64,000 nt of DNA, taken from the NCBI RefSeq assembly GCF_046630445.1, contig NC_092336.1, positions 293,747,501 to 293,811,500 on the forward strand. The letters are read 5' to 3'. The notes under the pieces are model-generated. The model was not told the origin of the DNA, made no database searches, and saw only the letters and a program-made list of their open reading frames with translations. Positions 1 to 13,766 of this stretch are shown one piece after another. Within the stretch, counting starts at the first letter, position 1. The number at the start of each line of letters is the position of its first letter. This DNA is from Rutidosis leptorrhynchoides (lineage: Eukaryota > Streptophyta > Magnoliopsida > Asterales > Asteraceae). The translations under genes were made by a program, and so were the position numbers.

Positions 1-1021
1 TTTTGAACCCCTGCAAAGAATTGCAAATATGAGTTCCACATCCCGTGTCTAATACCCATGTATTAGAAGAAGTAATACTAAGCTCTATATATACCATATA
101 TATGTTACCTGAGGTTTGCCCCGCATCCCTCTTCTCCTTCAACTCCTTAAGGTAGACCGGACAGTTTCGTTTCCAATGACCCATCTCACCGCAACCGAAA
201 CATGGGTCTTCCTTGGGGTTTGCCTTCTCGGCTACCTTTTGCTTCTTAGCCTTGTTGATGGTTGGGGTAACCATCTTCCCTTTCCCTTTGCCTTGATAGG
301 CGGGTCCTTTTCTCTTAGCCACCTTTGGCTTAGAGGTCTTACTTTTGGACCCACCTTGATCGATTGCTAACACGGGTAAAGCCCTTTTACCCATGCTAGT
401 TTCCGCCGTTCTAAGCATACCGTGAAGCTCACCTATGCTCTTATCCATCCCATTCATATTGTAATTAATTACAAATTGATCAAACCTTTTCGATAGGGAG
501 TTAAGGATAAGATCGGTGGCTAACTCATTAGATATGTTTAGGTTAAGACGGTTAGCACGATCGATAAGGCTTTTCATCTTAAGTACATAAGATGAAACCG
601 ATTGGGTATCGTCCATACGACAAGCATGTAGCGCCCGAACCGTTTCGAATCGCTCGACACGCGCTTGTTGAAGGAACATCTCCTTCAATTGCGTTATCAT
701 GTCGTATGCACTATGATGCTCGAAATCCTTTTGGAGTTCGGGTATCATAGTCCCAAGCATTAAGCATGAGACTTGAAGGGAGTCGTGGCAATACTTATCG
801 TAAGAGGCCATTGCATCCACATCATTCTCATCCGGTTGATCGGGAATGGGGTCCTCAAGCACATACATTTTATCCTCTTGTTTGAGGACAATCCGAAGAT
901 TTCGGAACCAATCCATAAAGTTTGTATGGTTGAGTTTGTCTTTCTCTAAGAGAGACCTTAATGATAGGTGGTTTAGGTTAAGTGGTGCGTTTGGAATGTT
1001 GTTGTTGTTATTGGCGGCCAT
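1..1021 (-). CDS. copia gag-protease, N-terminal part, open to the window edge
   Basis: The frame opens with ATG at 1021-1019 (MAANNNN...) and stays open for 340 codons to the left edge. It encodes the capsid-like gag that packages element RNA, then the nucleocapsid zinc knuckle CFGCGEMGHWKRNC (CX2CX4HX4C) and the start of the aspartic protease with VLDTGCGTH, where DTG is the active site. The codon that is a nonsense TAA in C3 (36468-36470) is TAC (Tyr) here, and the C3 frameshift lies beyond this segment. The start is supported by the same position and context (GGCGGCCAT on the plus strand) in C1, C2 and C3. Of the three copia copies this is the only gag seen without a lesion, although the pol part is not visible. 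Confidence 0.88.
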   Translation of the reverse strand, partial: MAANNNNNIPNAPLNLNHLSLRSLLEKDKLNHTNFMDWFRNLRIVLKQEDKMYVLEDPIPDQPDENDVDAMASYDKYCHDSLQVSCLMLGTMIPELQKDFEHHSAYDMITQLKEMFLQQARVERFETVRALHACRMDDTQSVSSYVLKMKSLIDRANRLNLNISNELATDLILNSLSKRFDQFVINYNMNGMDKSIGELHGMLRTAETSMGKRALPVLAIDQGGSKSKTSKPKVAKRKGPAYQGKGKGKMVTPTINKAKKQKVAEKANPKEDPCFGCGEMGHWKRNCPVYLKELKEKRDAGQTSGNIYMVYIELSITSSNTWVLDTGCGTHICNSLQGFK

Positions 1022-2387
1022 CTACAAAATTAACAAGGTTCGTTTAAGTATCGATTTTAGATTTAATAAACAATACCCTTTTAATTTGTTTTATTTAAAT
1101 ATTAGAATCCAACGGTAAGTCAAATTCCGGTTAGGTGACCTTTATCCCGTCATTTGATTTAGCTAGGTAGTCATAATGACAATTGCAATCCTTTTGCAAC
1201 TTCTAATTTTATGGGATCATGCAATCCTTTTGCATGGCATATTAATCCCATCAAACGCCTATTTGTTCCTCATGCTTCGGTGACCCTAAGTTCATGATTC
1301 CCAAATCAAGTCGTCCTACTTGTGTAGACATGTAGACTTAACATACAAGTGGTTAGGTGACCTTTATCCCATCAAGAGATTCCTAATATGTCTAAGTGTT
1401 TCCACAAAAGGATGGCGTTTAACTTGTTTACCTTGTTTTAGTTAAAGGGATTTTATGTTTTCTACATTCTAGTTTTAGAAAACAAAATGCTATACACCAA
1501 CATGCATTTGGTGTGTAGTGTTTTATGAAAAACCTATTTTCATGTCCTTTTAGTAAGCCAATTACTAGTTATAAACCATTTCATATGTATGATCCTTATC
1601 ATGTTCTTAATAACCGATTATTAATGTCCTTTTAGCCGTTTTTAATTTAACCATTTAAATTGACGTTTTGCATGTCGTTAATAATGTCAATTTTAACCAA
1701 TTTAAATTGCCATTTTAGTTTGTTGTTAACTTGTGTGATTAACTTGTAGCATACAAACATACAATCCACATAATCATACAAAACAACCACGCATGCAAAA
1801 TCATATGTTCACAATCAAGCCATTTTGGTAGACATTTGTTTAGCCGAAAACAAATGCCACCGGTTAAGGGGTTATAACACAAAGTAGGAGGTTTTAACCT
1901 CCCACTTAATCTTGCATCCAAATGCTTCTTCATGTGTTCTTCAAGTCTTCATCATCTTCATCATTTTACAAAATATATCCTAATACATTTTGTCTAGAAA
2001 ATGAAATACAACCTAATCTATTTTACATACCAAAAATAAATTACATAGCCAAATGAATATAATTACAAACCAATTGAATAATTATTACATGCCTTTTGAA
2101 TGAATGATAATACATACCAAATGAATCATAAATCAACCAAACACACATGCATGCAACACAAGGTCAAGGCTAGGATTGTGAACATTACATACAACCAAAA
2201 TTAGACCAAATGGAAGAACCCAAAAACCCATTTTGGGTCTCCTTAAATTCGGCCTAAATACCAAACCCACCCAAACCCTAAAATTTTTTGCATTCTACTA
2301 TCATGCATGTTCATAAAATGCAAAAATATAGTGGGTTTAACATATCATCTCGAAGCATATTTCATCAACTTCGGCTCTAGATACCAT
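1022..2387 (-). other. C1 5' leader (untranslated) with primer binding site
   Basis: Non-coding leader between LTR and gag. Next to the LTR, the minus strand reads TGGTATCTAGAGCC (2372-2386), matching the 3' end of initiator-Met tRNA apart from one extra base; this is the minus-strand primer site. The leader contains copies of GGTTAGGTGACCTTTATCCC near 1131 and 1351 and a doubled CAATCCTTTTGCA near 1190-1240. The same words recur in the leaders of C2 and C3. No supported ORF is seen; short frames here do not persist in the other copies. Confidence 0.8.
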
Positions 2388-3329
2388 TGTTGGGATTTAA
2401 CAAGTTTCATGATACTTAAAACCATTTAAGAATCAATTAAAAGCGGAAGCATGTAATTACCATTTTGGAACATGTTAATCTTTAACCATATAAAAGTTAA
2501 ATCCCAAGAAAAGGATCAAGTTGAGAAATAAGCTTACAAACTACAAGCAAGAATAAGATGTTATACCTATTCCAAGCTAGTTGAAAGTGATGAAGATGAT
2601 GATGTTGAATGGAGCTTCAAATGGATGAAACCTCAAGAGATTATACCCCAAACTTGTAACCAACACCTTGTACTTTGGTTAGGATTTAATTAACACTTGA
2701 ATTAAACTTACAAAACCAAATTATGAAACCCTTCTTGCTCCCTAAACCCCACGGCCTGCAGCAGCAGAATGGGAGACTTTGTGCAGTTTTTTTGATGTAT
2801 TTTTGCAAGTATATATCATCCACCAAGGAGTCAAAGTGCATGTATATGGAAGTGGGAAAGTATGGACAAGTGTTGGAGTCATTAGCATGCTTACTTACAA
2901 CTCCAAGGCCACTCCATCTTTTGTTTAAATTAATTAGTTTTAAACAAGTTATATGTTTATATAAAACTTCCATATATTTATAATGCACATTTTATAAACT
3001 TGCAATTTAATTTATGTACATTTTATTTATATAAAACCAATTTATATAAATGTAACATAAATTAATTAATTATTTAACCCATAAATAATTAATTCCATAT
3101 AATATAAATTATTCCATAATTTATATATATATATATATACACCAAGTATTATTTAAGAAAACCATTTTTCTCAAAGTTCAAGTGTCGCGTATTTAATCAA
3201 CAATTCAATCGTTAAGATCAAAGACGAATAAGGTGTCAGTAAGTTTGTTATTGGGTATGACCCGACTTGGATCATAACACGTCAGCCACGTTAATTTAAT
3301 ATGTCTCTCGGGCATACGAAATACCTTCA
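2388..3329 (-). repeat. C1 5' LTR
   Basis: A 942-bp LTR bounded by TG...CA (plus strand TGTTGGG...ACCTTCA). It matches the LTRs of C2 and C3 at both ends and in blocks between; the interior around 2700-2950 is more diverged. A TA-rich tract lies at about 3123-3138. Confidence 0.88.
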
Positions 3330-4261
3330 AATTGATATAACTTACTTGTTTAGGTCAAGGCTAAGCAACTTTCATGCACACGTTTACTTGTTGAAGTACC
3401 TTTATACTCGTGCACTCGAGGTGAGATCATAGTCCCACCTTTTCAACAACTTTTATTCTTTTAAATCGTGGGCTGAGAAACATATACATTACATACTTAT
3501 ATACATTTCACATGTATATATACTTTTCATACTTTTATACTTTGAACACAAATACGAATACAAAGATACAGACGAGTTAGAACAAAAGTCCTCAATCCAA
3601 TTATCATTAGTTCCACTTGCAGGGTGTAAGTGTAAGCGAGTGATTATGTTGTGTGGCCATACGGGTTTAACGAACCCTCATTCAGACGGTTCGCTACCGT
3701 TAGTGGATGAAATATAATTTCAACGTGCATAGTGTATGTTCTAACACTATATTCAAAATTCAGAGGGAAGATTCAGTTAAGCTTTGGTAATTGGGTGCTC
3801 GCAATACAAACTACATTCTTCGGAATAAATACGATTTGGATAATCATCTATACAAACTTGTGGTTCAAAATATACTTTCACAAATACATTTATGATCTCA
3901 CCAACGTTTTTCGTTGACAGTTTTCTACATGTTTTCTCAGGTTCATACTTGGCTACTTGATACATGCTTCCGCACTCTTTGATTACTTGATTGGAGTCAA
4001 GCATACATACATACTTACGCTATTTATAGCAACTGTGATTTTCAACTTATATTATGTCGCAAGTTATTTCATTTATACTTTACAATTTTTGTAATCTTAA
4101 ACTTGTTGTCGAATTGTTTGTAAACTAAACTTTGCAAGTCTTGTACGTTTCAAATGAATGCGACATACTTTTGGTCAAACGAGTCTCATATAGGGACTAT
4201 GACCACGCAACGTGACCTAAGTAGTCGGCGCCGTCAATGACGATTTTGTCGGGTCGCTACA
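3330..4261 (+). repeat. end of an unidentified LTR (partial)
   Basis: These 932 bp have no coding potential and match nothing else in the window. The right end reads GTCGGGTCGCTACA and abuts gypsy integrase sequence at exactly the point where the uninterrupted copy in G2 continues (near 22320). This is what the CA end of an LTR element inserted in G1 should look like. The left part of this element was displaced by C1 or lies outside the window. The family is not identified. Confidence 0.55.
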
Positions 4262-4956
4262 CCTACAACAACAGCTACCATTCAAGCATTGAGATGGCGC
4301 CGTTTGAAGCACTTTATGGTAGAAAGTGCAGGTCTCCGATTTGTTGGAGTGAAGTGGGGGATAGACAGATTACGGGTCCGGAGATTATACAAGAAACTAC
4401 CGAGAAGATCATCCAAATTCAACAACGGTTGAAAACCGCCCAAAGTCGACAAAAGAGCTACGCTGACATTAAAAGAAAAGATATAGAATTTGAAATTGGA
4501 GAGATGGTCATGCTTAAAGTTGCACCTTGGAAAGGCGTTGTTCGATTTGGTAAACGAGGGAAATTAAATCCAAGGTATATTGGACCCTTCAGGATTATTG
4601 ATCGTGTCGGACCAGTAGCTTACCGACTAGAGTTACCTCAACAACTCGCAGCTGTACATAACACTTTCCACGTCTCGAATTTAAAGAAATGTTTTGCTAA
4701 AGAAGATCTCACTATTCCGTTAGATGAAATCCAAATCAACGAAAAACTTCAATTCATCGAAGAACCCGTCGAAATAATGGATCGTGAGGTTAAAAGACTT
4801 AAGCAAAACAAGATACCAATTGTTAAGGTTCGATGGAATGCTCGTAGAGGACCCGAGTTCACCTGGGAGCGTGAAGATCAGATGAAGAAGAAATACCCGC
4901 ATCTATTTCCAGAAGATTCGTCAACACCTTCAACAACTCTTCAGATTCCCATGTGA
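4262..4956 (+). pseudogene. gypsy (Tekay-like) integrase C-terminal part, G1
   Basis: The 3' end of a gypsy pol frame. It starts inside the integrase core ([20 protein letters not shown]), continues through the [11 protein letters not shown] region and ends with a chromodomain-like tail ([20 protein letters not shown]). Integrase inserts the cDNA into the chromosome; the tail is the type chromoviruses use for target choice. It is open from the junction to TGA at 4954-4956, but the first two-thirds of integrase and everything upstream are missing because another LTR element interrupts it at 4261/4262. The downstream LTR has the wrong orientation for this gene (next entry). It aligns with 21620-22330 of G2 on the opposite strand. 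Confidence 0.9.
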
Positions 4957-8319
<3,363 letters not shown>

Positions 8320-8444
8320 TGAACAACTCTAGAAGGTTCTTCATGATATTGATCGGAGTGATAAGGATGGAAATGAGGGTGGGGTTGAAAAATCAAGAGA
8401 GGATGTGCGGACCGGGAGTGAGATAGGGCAAAAAGAAAACGTTA
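8320..8444. other. short spacer, nothing recognised
   Basis: This spacer lies between the orphan LTR and the decayed acidic ORF. It is coding-like in composition but I cannot fix a frame. Confidence 0.4.
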
Positions 8445-9687
8445 GCCCTCCCCCCAGCATTAGGAAGCCACTCAGATGCACAAACATCTGTTTCATATGA
8501 GTTAGAATTGGCATCTCTAGATGAGATTCGCCAAAAACAATTTGAGAATGTGTCTAGTGCTCGTAGGGATTTGGTGCAGTCCTATACCGAACATTCAGTG
8601 TCTATAGCTCAGACTGCAACAACAAGCGTAGAGATTAGCATATCTCCAGAAATTGCTTCTCTAAGATTGCTTGGAAGTCCTGTTCAGCAGGCCTCACTGC
8701 TCAGCATTCTAGCTCAACAGTGGTGACAACTGAGTTTCGTCAAGAATCTCAGGCTATTTCACTAACACTTCTTTGTAGGGCTCCATCACATCCTCACCAA
8801 TTATCTCCATGGCTCTTTCACCACCACGATTAACATCACTACCACCTGATCTCAATGCTTCCCCAGCACCGTTATCACCTCCAATCATGACATCATCTCC
8901 TATCACCCAGACTGTTAATCATCAACCAAATCTCACGTACATTCAACGGGAAAACGAATTTCATGCTTATCTTCTCTCAGTTAATCTTTCTGAGGGTGAC
9001 TACATCAGGAAAGCTATCCTTGGTCTTCTCAAGTCTCTTCAACTCATCCCGAATTATCCTCCAGTACTTGAACCAATCCCATGTCGTGTTGATCAACCAT
9101 CTTCCTCCAGGCGACATGATGACCCCGATTCCGGCGGCCAACATGAGGGGGAGAATATCTGAGGAAGATCCACTATGCATATCACTCAAACTATCAGTCA
9201 AACACAAACTCCACCAAGCTCTTCCAGGAAAAGGAAAGAAATTTTTAATGACTCTGATGTGCCTGAAGGAATGGTCGAAGGGATTGAATACACAGTAGAA
9301 GAAGATGATGTTGCCCCCGAAGGACATAACGTGATCACAGTCAACTCTGATGATGAAGATGATTTCGATGAAGTTATGTTTGTTGATGTCAAAGAAGAAG
9401 TAGAAACCAAAATCGAAATGTCTGTAGAAGTGGTTACCTCAGCCGAAACCAATCTTGCTATGGTGGTATACACGAGCTCTGACATCGGACCCATCTCCTC
9501 CCAGTCTGAAACAATCATCACATTTTCACCACAGCTTTTCATACAAAAATCTGAAGAAGAAGAAGAGGAAGAGTACTTCAGAAACTTGAAACCACAGTAT
9601 GCTATTGTCATTGAAGGAGCATTTACTAAAGAAAATTACGTAAACTTAGAAGCTCCAGACGAGGAAGAGATGAATGAATTTGATTAG
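8445..9687 (+). pseudogene. decayed acidic ORF, function unknown
   Basis: I do not recognise this gene. Three collinear coding-like segments remain. The first is 8445-8726 (DEIRQKQFENVSSARRDLVQ; frame of 8508). The other two share a frame, 8809-9162 and 9175-9687, separated by TGA at 9160-9162. The middle segment is Pro/Ser-rich. The last has a basic patch (SSSRKRKE) followed by strongly acidic runs (SDDEDDFDE, KSEEEEEEEY) and ends at TAG 9685-9687; the frame continues in a coding-like way beyond that stop to about 9770. The base composition (many GAA and GAT codons) differs from the LTRs on both sides. It could be an extra ORF of an old retroelement or a relic of a host gene. No zinc knuckle, DDE or reverse transcriptase motif is seen. 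Confidence 0.5.
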
Positions 9688-9779
9688 TTTGTCACTCAGG
9701 AATACACCGGTGAACCTGCAACAAGGTTTCCCAAACCAACCGCTCAACCAACTCCTGATCAATCCACGTAATCTGATCC

Positions 9780-12400
9780 TGTAACACTCTATTTTTCCCC
9801 GTACATGATTTATAGGTGTATGGCGTATGTACGATGGGTGCATGAAGGAATTGAGACATGTTCGTGCGTTAAAGTTCTTGTATGCAAAAAGTGATCAGAG
9901 CAAGTTAAAGGTCGCGGCGCAACATTTCAAACAAATCAGGATCAGGAGGCACGGTATGGAAGGCACCAGACCATGCCTTGGGTCGCGGCGCAATAGAAAG
10001 GGCTGCGGCGCGGCATTCAGCGGATTTCAATTCCAGGAGGCATGTTAAGGAAACCACCAGAATACGTTATGGGTCGCGGCACGGCGATTAAGGCTGCGGC
10101 GCGGCATTATGGGCGAGCTGGTACCAGATTTGCAATTTTAAAGGAGATTCGAGAGCATTTTGGTCATTTCGCGTATGTGCCAGATTTGGGATCTTAAATC
10201 CCATCCACTCATCTTTTTTCTTTTATTTCTTTTTCCTTTTCTTTCTATTTTCCTCTCAAAAACTTCAAACCCCAAATTGATTCAAAGGGATTTTTGGAAA
10301 GGAAGAAGTGGGTTTTGATCGAAAGCGTAAGTGACAAGTTTGTTCTCCTCGTTCTTAGCTACAAGGTGATACTAGCGGTAAGCTCTAACTCCGAAATTTG
10401 TTTTTTGTTCATCATTCAAATTTAGGGCTTTTGATTGTATATTCATACATAGAACCCCACTAGTTGTTAATGGAAGATAATAACTAGGATTCGAGTTTAT
10501 TAGTGATGAAGGTGGGTTTTGGGTTGGTTGATGATTTAGCCTTGTTTAGCGCTTTAAATTGAGTGTAATCACTATGATTAGTGATTATGGAAGTGTTAGA
10601 ACTCTTTTGGGTGTGTTTGGTTGACTAATTTTGAAATGGGTCAAAATTAGGGTTTTGGTGTCAAATTGGGCAAGACAAGTGTTTAACACTTGTGTTCGGG
10701 TTTAATTAGCTTATTAGGACCATTGTCACTAGTGTTAGTGATTATTGGTTAGTTTGAGCGCGGTTTGTGCTTGGAGGTGCTTTTGGGTCGAGATTGCACT
10801 AGTTGTCAATTTGGGTTGGTTTGTAAATCCTCCCTAATTGTGTTGTTGTATTTGTGATAATGGAATAGGTACATTCCATCGGCGAGTTATGGATTATTCA
10901 GTGGCATTCATCAAGGCTTCAAGGTGAGTGTTAATATCCTATATGCATATGTATGTGTAGGATGGGTGCGGGTCGGGTGAAGGGGTTCTCGTTTATAGAG
11001 CTCACTTCTCGTATAGGTGGAATTGTTGGACTTGTGGATAGATCCAATTGGCACGGTTGTGCGTTTTGGTTGACCACCTTTGACGAGGTGCACACTTTGT
11101 GTGTACGTTATCACATGGGCGTGTGATGTGGATTATATAACCCCAATGGCAAAGGGTTAATATTGTGAGTGAAATAATTATGCGCGTAGGTATATAACGT
11201 ATCTATTTGTTGTAGCGTGAGATGTGAAGTGTCGAAGTGTTAAGACACCACGTTTCACGTGACGAGTGAAGTGTCGAGGTGTTAAGACGCCACTCGGAGT
11301 GAAGCATCGAGGTGTTAAGATGCCACTCTAAGTAATTAACGGGTGAAGCATCGAGGTGTTAAGATGCCACTCGGGGTGAAGCATCGAGGTGTTAAGGTGC
11401 CACCTAGGAGTGAAGTGTCGAGGTGTTAAGGCGCCACTCCATAAAATAAAGAGTGAAGCATCGAGATGTTAAGATGCCACTCGAGGTAAAGTACCGAGGT
11501 GTTAAGGTGCCACCCTAGGGTTTAGTGATACGAGGTGTTAAGTACACTAATGGATGTTATGAACACCGATGGCATTTTCACGAGCGCCATTCCCTTGTAA
11601 GATTGGTTAACCATGGTTATTGTGTTGTAAGTGTGAGCATATTATATTGTTCGAGTTATATATATTGTATACATATAATGTTGTGTTGTCGTGATGTAGC
11701 TAACCCTCCGGGTGTAGTTTATTGGCGTTGTTCACATCGACGTTGGTGAACTTATCCTATTGATGGTATTATTAGCTTGTTGCTTAGTGATCGTACGGTA
11801 TGCTTAGATTAGCTTGCCTTTATGCTTGGATGCTCCGGTATGCGGTATTTGTTTATTTATGTGGCATGTCCATTTTATGCATATATATGTATGTAGTATA
11901 TTTTCACTCACTAAGCGTTAGCTTACCCTCTCGTTGTTTACTTTTTTATAGATTTTCATGGATGAGGTGGATCGGGTAAGCGTGGGAACTAGTGACTCGC
12001 GTAGTTACTTTAGAAGGCTTGCTTTTGGATTCGATTAGGATTGGGTAGCGTATCCCCAATCGCCATGCTCGGCTTTTATTTTGTGTTTAAAGTCATGAGG
12101 TCGAAACTTGTACCTTGTACTTAAAGGGTAATTTGGACATATGTGGGCCCGGAGTCGTAAGACTCATTTTAGTATTAAAACGTGTTATTTTAAACTATTA
12201 TAATGTGTTGTGAAAAACATTTTGTCCAAAAGTGTCGCGAAGTATGAGATCTTTTTTCATGAAAATGACAATTGGGACAGCAGGGTTTGGAGCGGCGCGC
12301 CCCTATAGGGAGCGGCGCTCCATTTGACTGAAAAGTTGATCTTTGTTATAAAAAAAAATCTAAGCGTGTTTTCGGTTGGATAACGGGTTGGGTCGTTACA
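9780..12400 (+). repeat. X2 5' LTR
   Basis: Bounded by TGTAACACTC...GGGTCGTTACA and followed immediately by a primer binding site. The first 1.1 kb is repeated at 15771-16894. It holds three notable parts: CpG-rich GGTCGCGGCGCG-type words at 9911-10110, a pyrimidine-rich stretch near 10210-10260, and a tandem hairpin array at 11224-11550. A further GC-rich inverted repeat, GGAGCGGCGCGCCCC...AGCGGCGCTCC, lies near 12290-12322. No ORF persists. Confidence 0.9.
11224..11550 (+). repeat. tandem array of nine hairpin units in X2 LTR
   Basis: Each unit has the form outer arm, AA, inner arm, loop GAGGTGTTAA, inner arm, outer arm. Example: GAGTG AA GCATC [loop] GATGC CACTC at 11297-11328. Units start near 11224, 11263, 11297, 11341, 11375, 11407, 11451, 11485 and 11522. 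Arms vary but stay paired: GTGTC/GACAC, GCATC/GATGC, GGTG/CACC, GGAGTG/CACTCC, TTAGTG/CACTAA, with a few G-T pairs. The loop is nearly invariant. The array lies in the part of the LTR missing from the 3' copy. The role is unknown. Confidence 0.88.
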
Positions 12401-12402
12401 AG

Positions 12403-12418
12403 TGGTATCAGAGCATGG
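12403..12418 (+). other. X2 primer binding site
   Basis: TGGTATCAGAGCATGG, two bases after the LTR end. The first twelve bases are the standard complement of the 3' end of plant initiator-Met tRNA. Confidence 0.9.
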
Positions 12419-12840
12419 TCTAAGGGATTTAGGCAACTTGAGATAGGTGCCTAGACTTAGAATTTTGTGTGTGCTTATTTGTTGCGGGACTTGTTGGATT
12501 ACAGGTCGGAATGGGTTATTAGTTAGTGCCTTGTTTGTAGGTGGACTAACGTGTATATTAGTAATACGGATATTATTAATGTACTATTGTGTTGTGATAA
12601 TAATTCTTGCGTGTGTTTATATCACGTAGAATTTTGTTTGCGTTTGCATATATCGTCGAGCGAATCGGTCGTTGTACTAACGAGTTGATACGGCTTGTAT
12701 GCGTAATAAGGACTTGCAAACCTTATTACGGGTGCAAATCGTGTCTAACAAGTGATGTACCACGAGTGTTTAGCAAAAATGGGCGGTGTTGCGTGTGTGG
12801 TTTTATACGTTCGTGATCTAATCGCTTTGCATTCCTTAGA

Positions 12841-13766
12841 ATGGCGAAGGGAGATGGGATCGAGACGAACGATTTGGAGTTTAACGCTAGAGTTGCGGCC
12901 GCCGTTGCGGAGCAAATGAGTGCGTTTCGAGAAGAAATGGATAGGAAGTATTCCGAATCCCGAACTAGTAGGTGAAATGGAGCGTTGTCTTAAGAGCTTC
13001 ATGAGGACTAAACCCCCGATGTATGATGGGAAACCGGATCCTTTGGTAAGCACCACCTGAATCTCGGATGTCGAAGGGTGTTTTCGCACTATTGAATGCC
13101 CTCCCGAGAAAAAGACGAGACTCGCTACTAGTTTGTTACGGGGTAGGGTGAGGGATTGGTTGGATGGTAAGATTGATCTTGTCGGTGGTGAAACATTTAT
13201 GGCTTTATCGTGGGACGAATTTAAGGAGAAATTCTTCGAGGAGTTCCAGACTTCAGCCGATTTGTGGGAGTTGCGTAATGAGTTGCGAAATTTGCGACAA
13301 GGATCTATGGATTTGAATACTCTCAAGACGACCTTTATGGCAAAGGCTCGTTTTTGCCTGGAGTATTTGGGGAATGATCATTTGTTGATGCAAGATTTCC
13401 ATCGAACCTTGAATAATGACTTGAAGAGTAAGATTAGCAGAGTTCAGGCGAGCGAAATCGTTTGCAGAGTTATTCACCGCGGCTAGAGATTTCGAGTCGT
13501 ATTCGCGATCGAAGGTTGGTAAACCTTCAAGTGAGAGAAGGGTTGTTTCTTATGGTGCTCCAAGTAAGAGGACTAAGGGTCCGAGCGTGAGCACGGGTGG
13601 TACACGGATGGGTATATCGGACTCTAGTGCGCCTAAGTGTTACAATTGTGGCGTGAGGGGTCACAAGTCTTGGGAATGTTCGGTGTCAAAGGGTGATGGC
13701 ATGGTGTGCTTCGTTTGCCAAGAGGAAGGACATCGTAAGTCAGAATGTCGACAAGGAGACGTTAAG
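12841..13766 (+). pseudogene. X2 gag, frameshifted
   Basis: Gag forms the particle that packages element RNA. ATG at 12841 opens MAKGDGIETNDLEF; after about 44 codons the homologous reading moves to another frame (12971 on, ERCLKSFMRTKPPMYDGKP). Next come a TGA at 13058-13060 where Trp is expected, the Retrotrans_gag core (RDWLDGKIDLVGG...FKEKFFEEFQ), a small insertion near 13453 that shifts the frame again, and two zinc knuckles: CYNCGVRGHKSWEC and CFVCQEEGHRKSEC, both CX2CX4HX4C. There are thus at least three lesions. After the second knuckle the protease expected in an autonomous element is absent. Confidence 0.85.

Larger units (their letters stand above)
1..3329 (-). mobile_element. Ty1/copia LTR retrotransposon C1, 5' part
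   Basis: The 5' part of a copia element on the minus strand, running off the left edge. Read on the minus strand it has an LTR (3329 to 2388), a primer binding site, an untranslated leader of about 1.37 kb and the start of gag-pol. It is closely related to C3 (30963-39060) and more distantly to C2 (23154-39392): the gag, leader and LTR align over their whole length. The right end TGAAGG...(minus strand) is followed outside by an unrelated LTR-like sequence, so C1 appears inserted in that older element. The left flank is outside the window, so a target duplication cannot be tested. Confidence 0.93.

Noticed and set aside
3330..4261. Host intergenic sequence or gene
   Set aside because: It ends in an LTR-like CTACA exactly at the break in gypsy integrase, so an inserted LTR explains it better.
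9827..10048. Small ORFs in the X2 LTR (also 15818-16291)
   Set aside because: They differ in length and frame between the two LTR copies and come from GC-rich repeat words.
11224..11550. CRISPR array or simple satellite in the hairpin region
   Set aside because: Repeats are 33-44 bp apart without independent spacers, and the changes are paired between arms, which neither explanation predicts.
12403..12418. Possible tRNA gene fragment at TGGTATCAGAGC
   Set aside because: It is the primer binding site directly after an LTR; no cloverleaf surrounds it.
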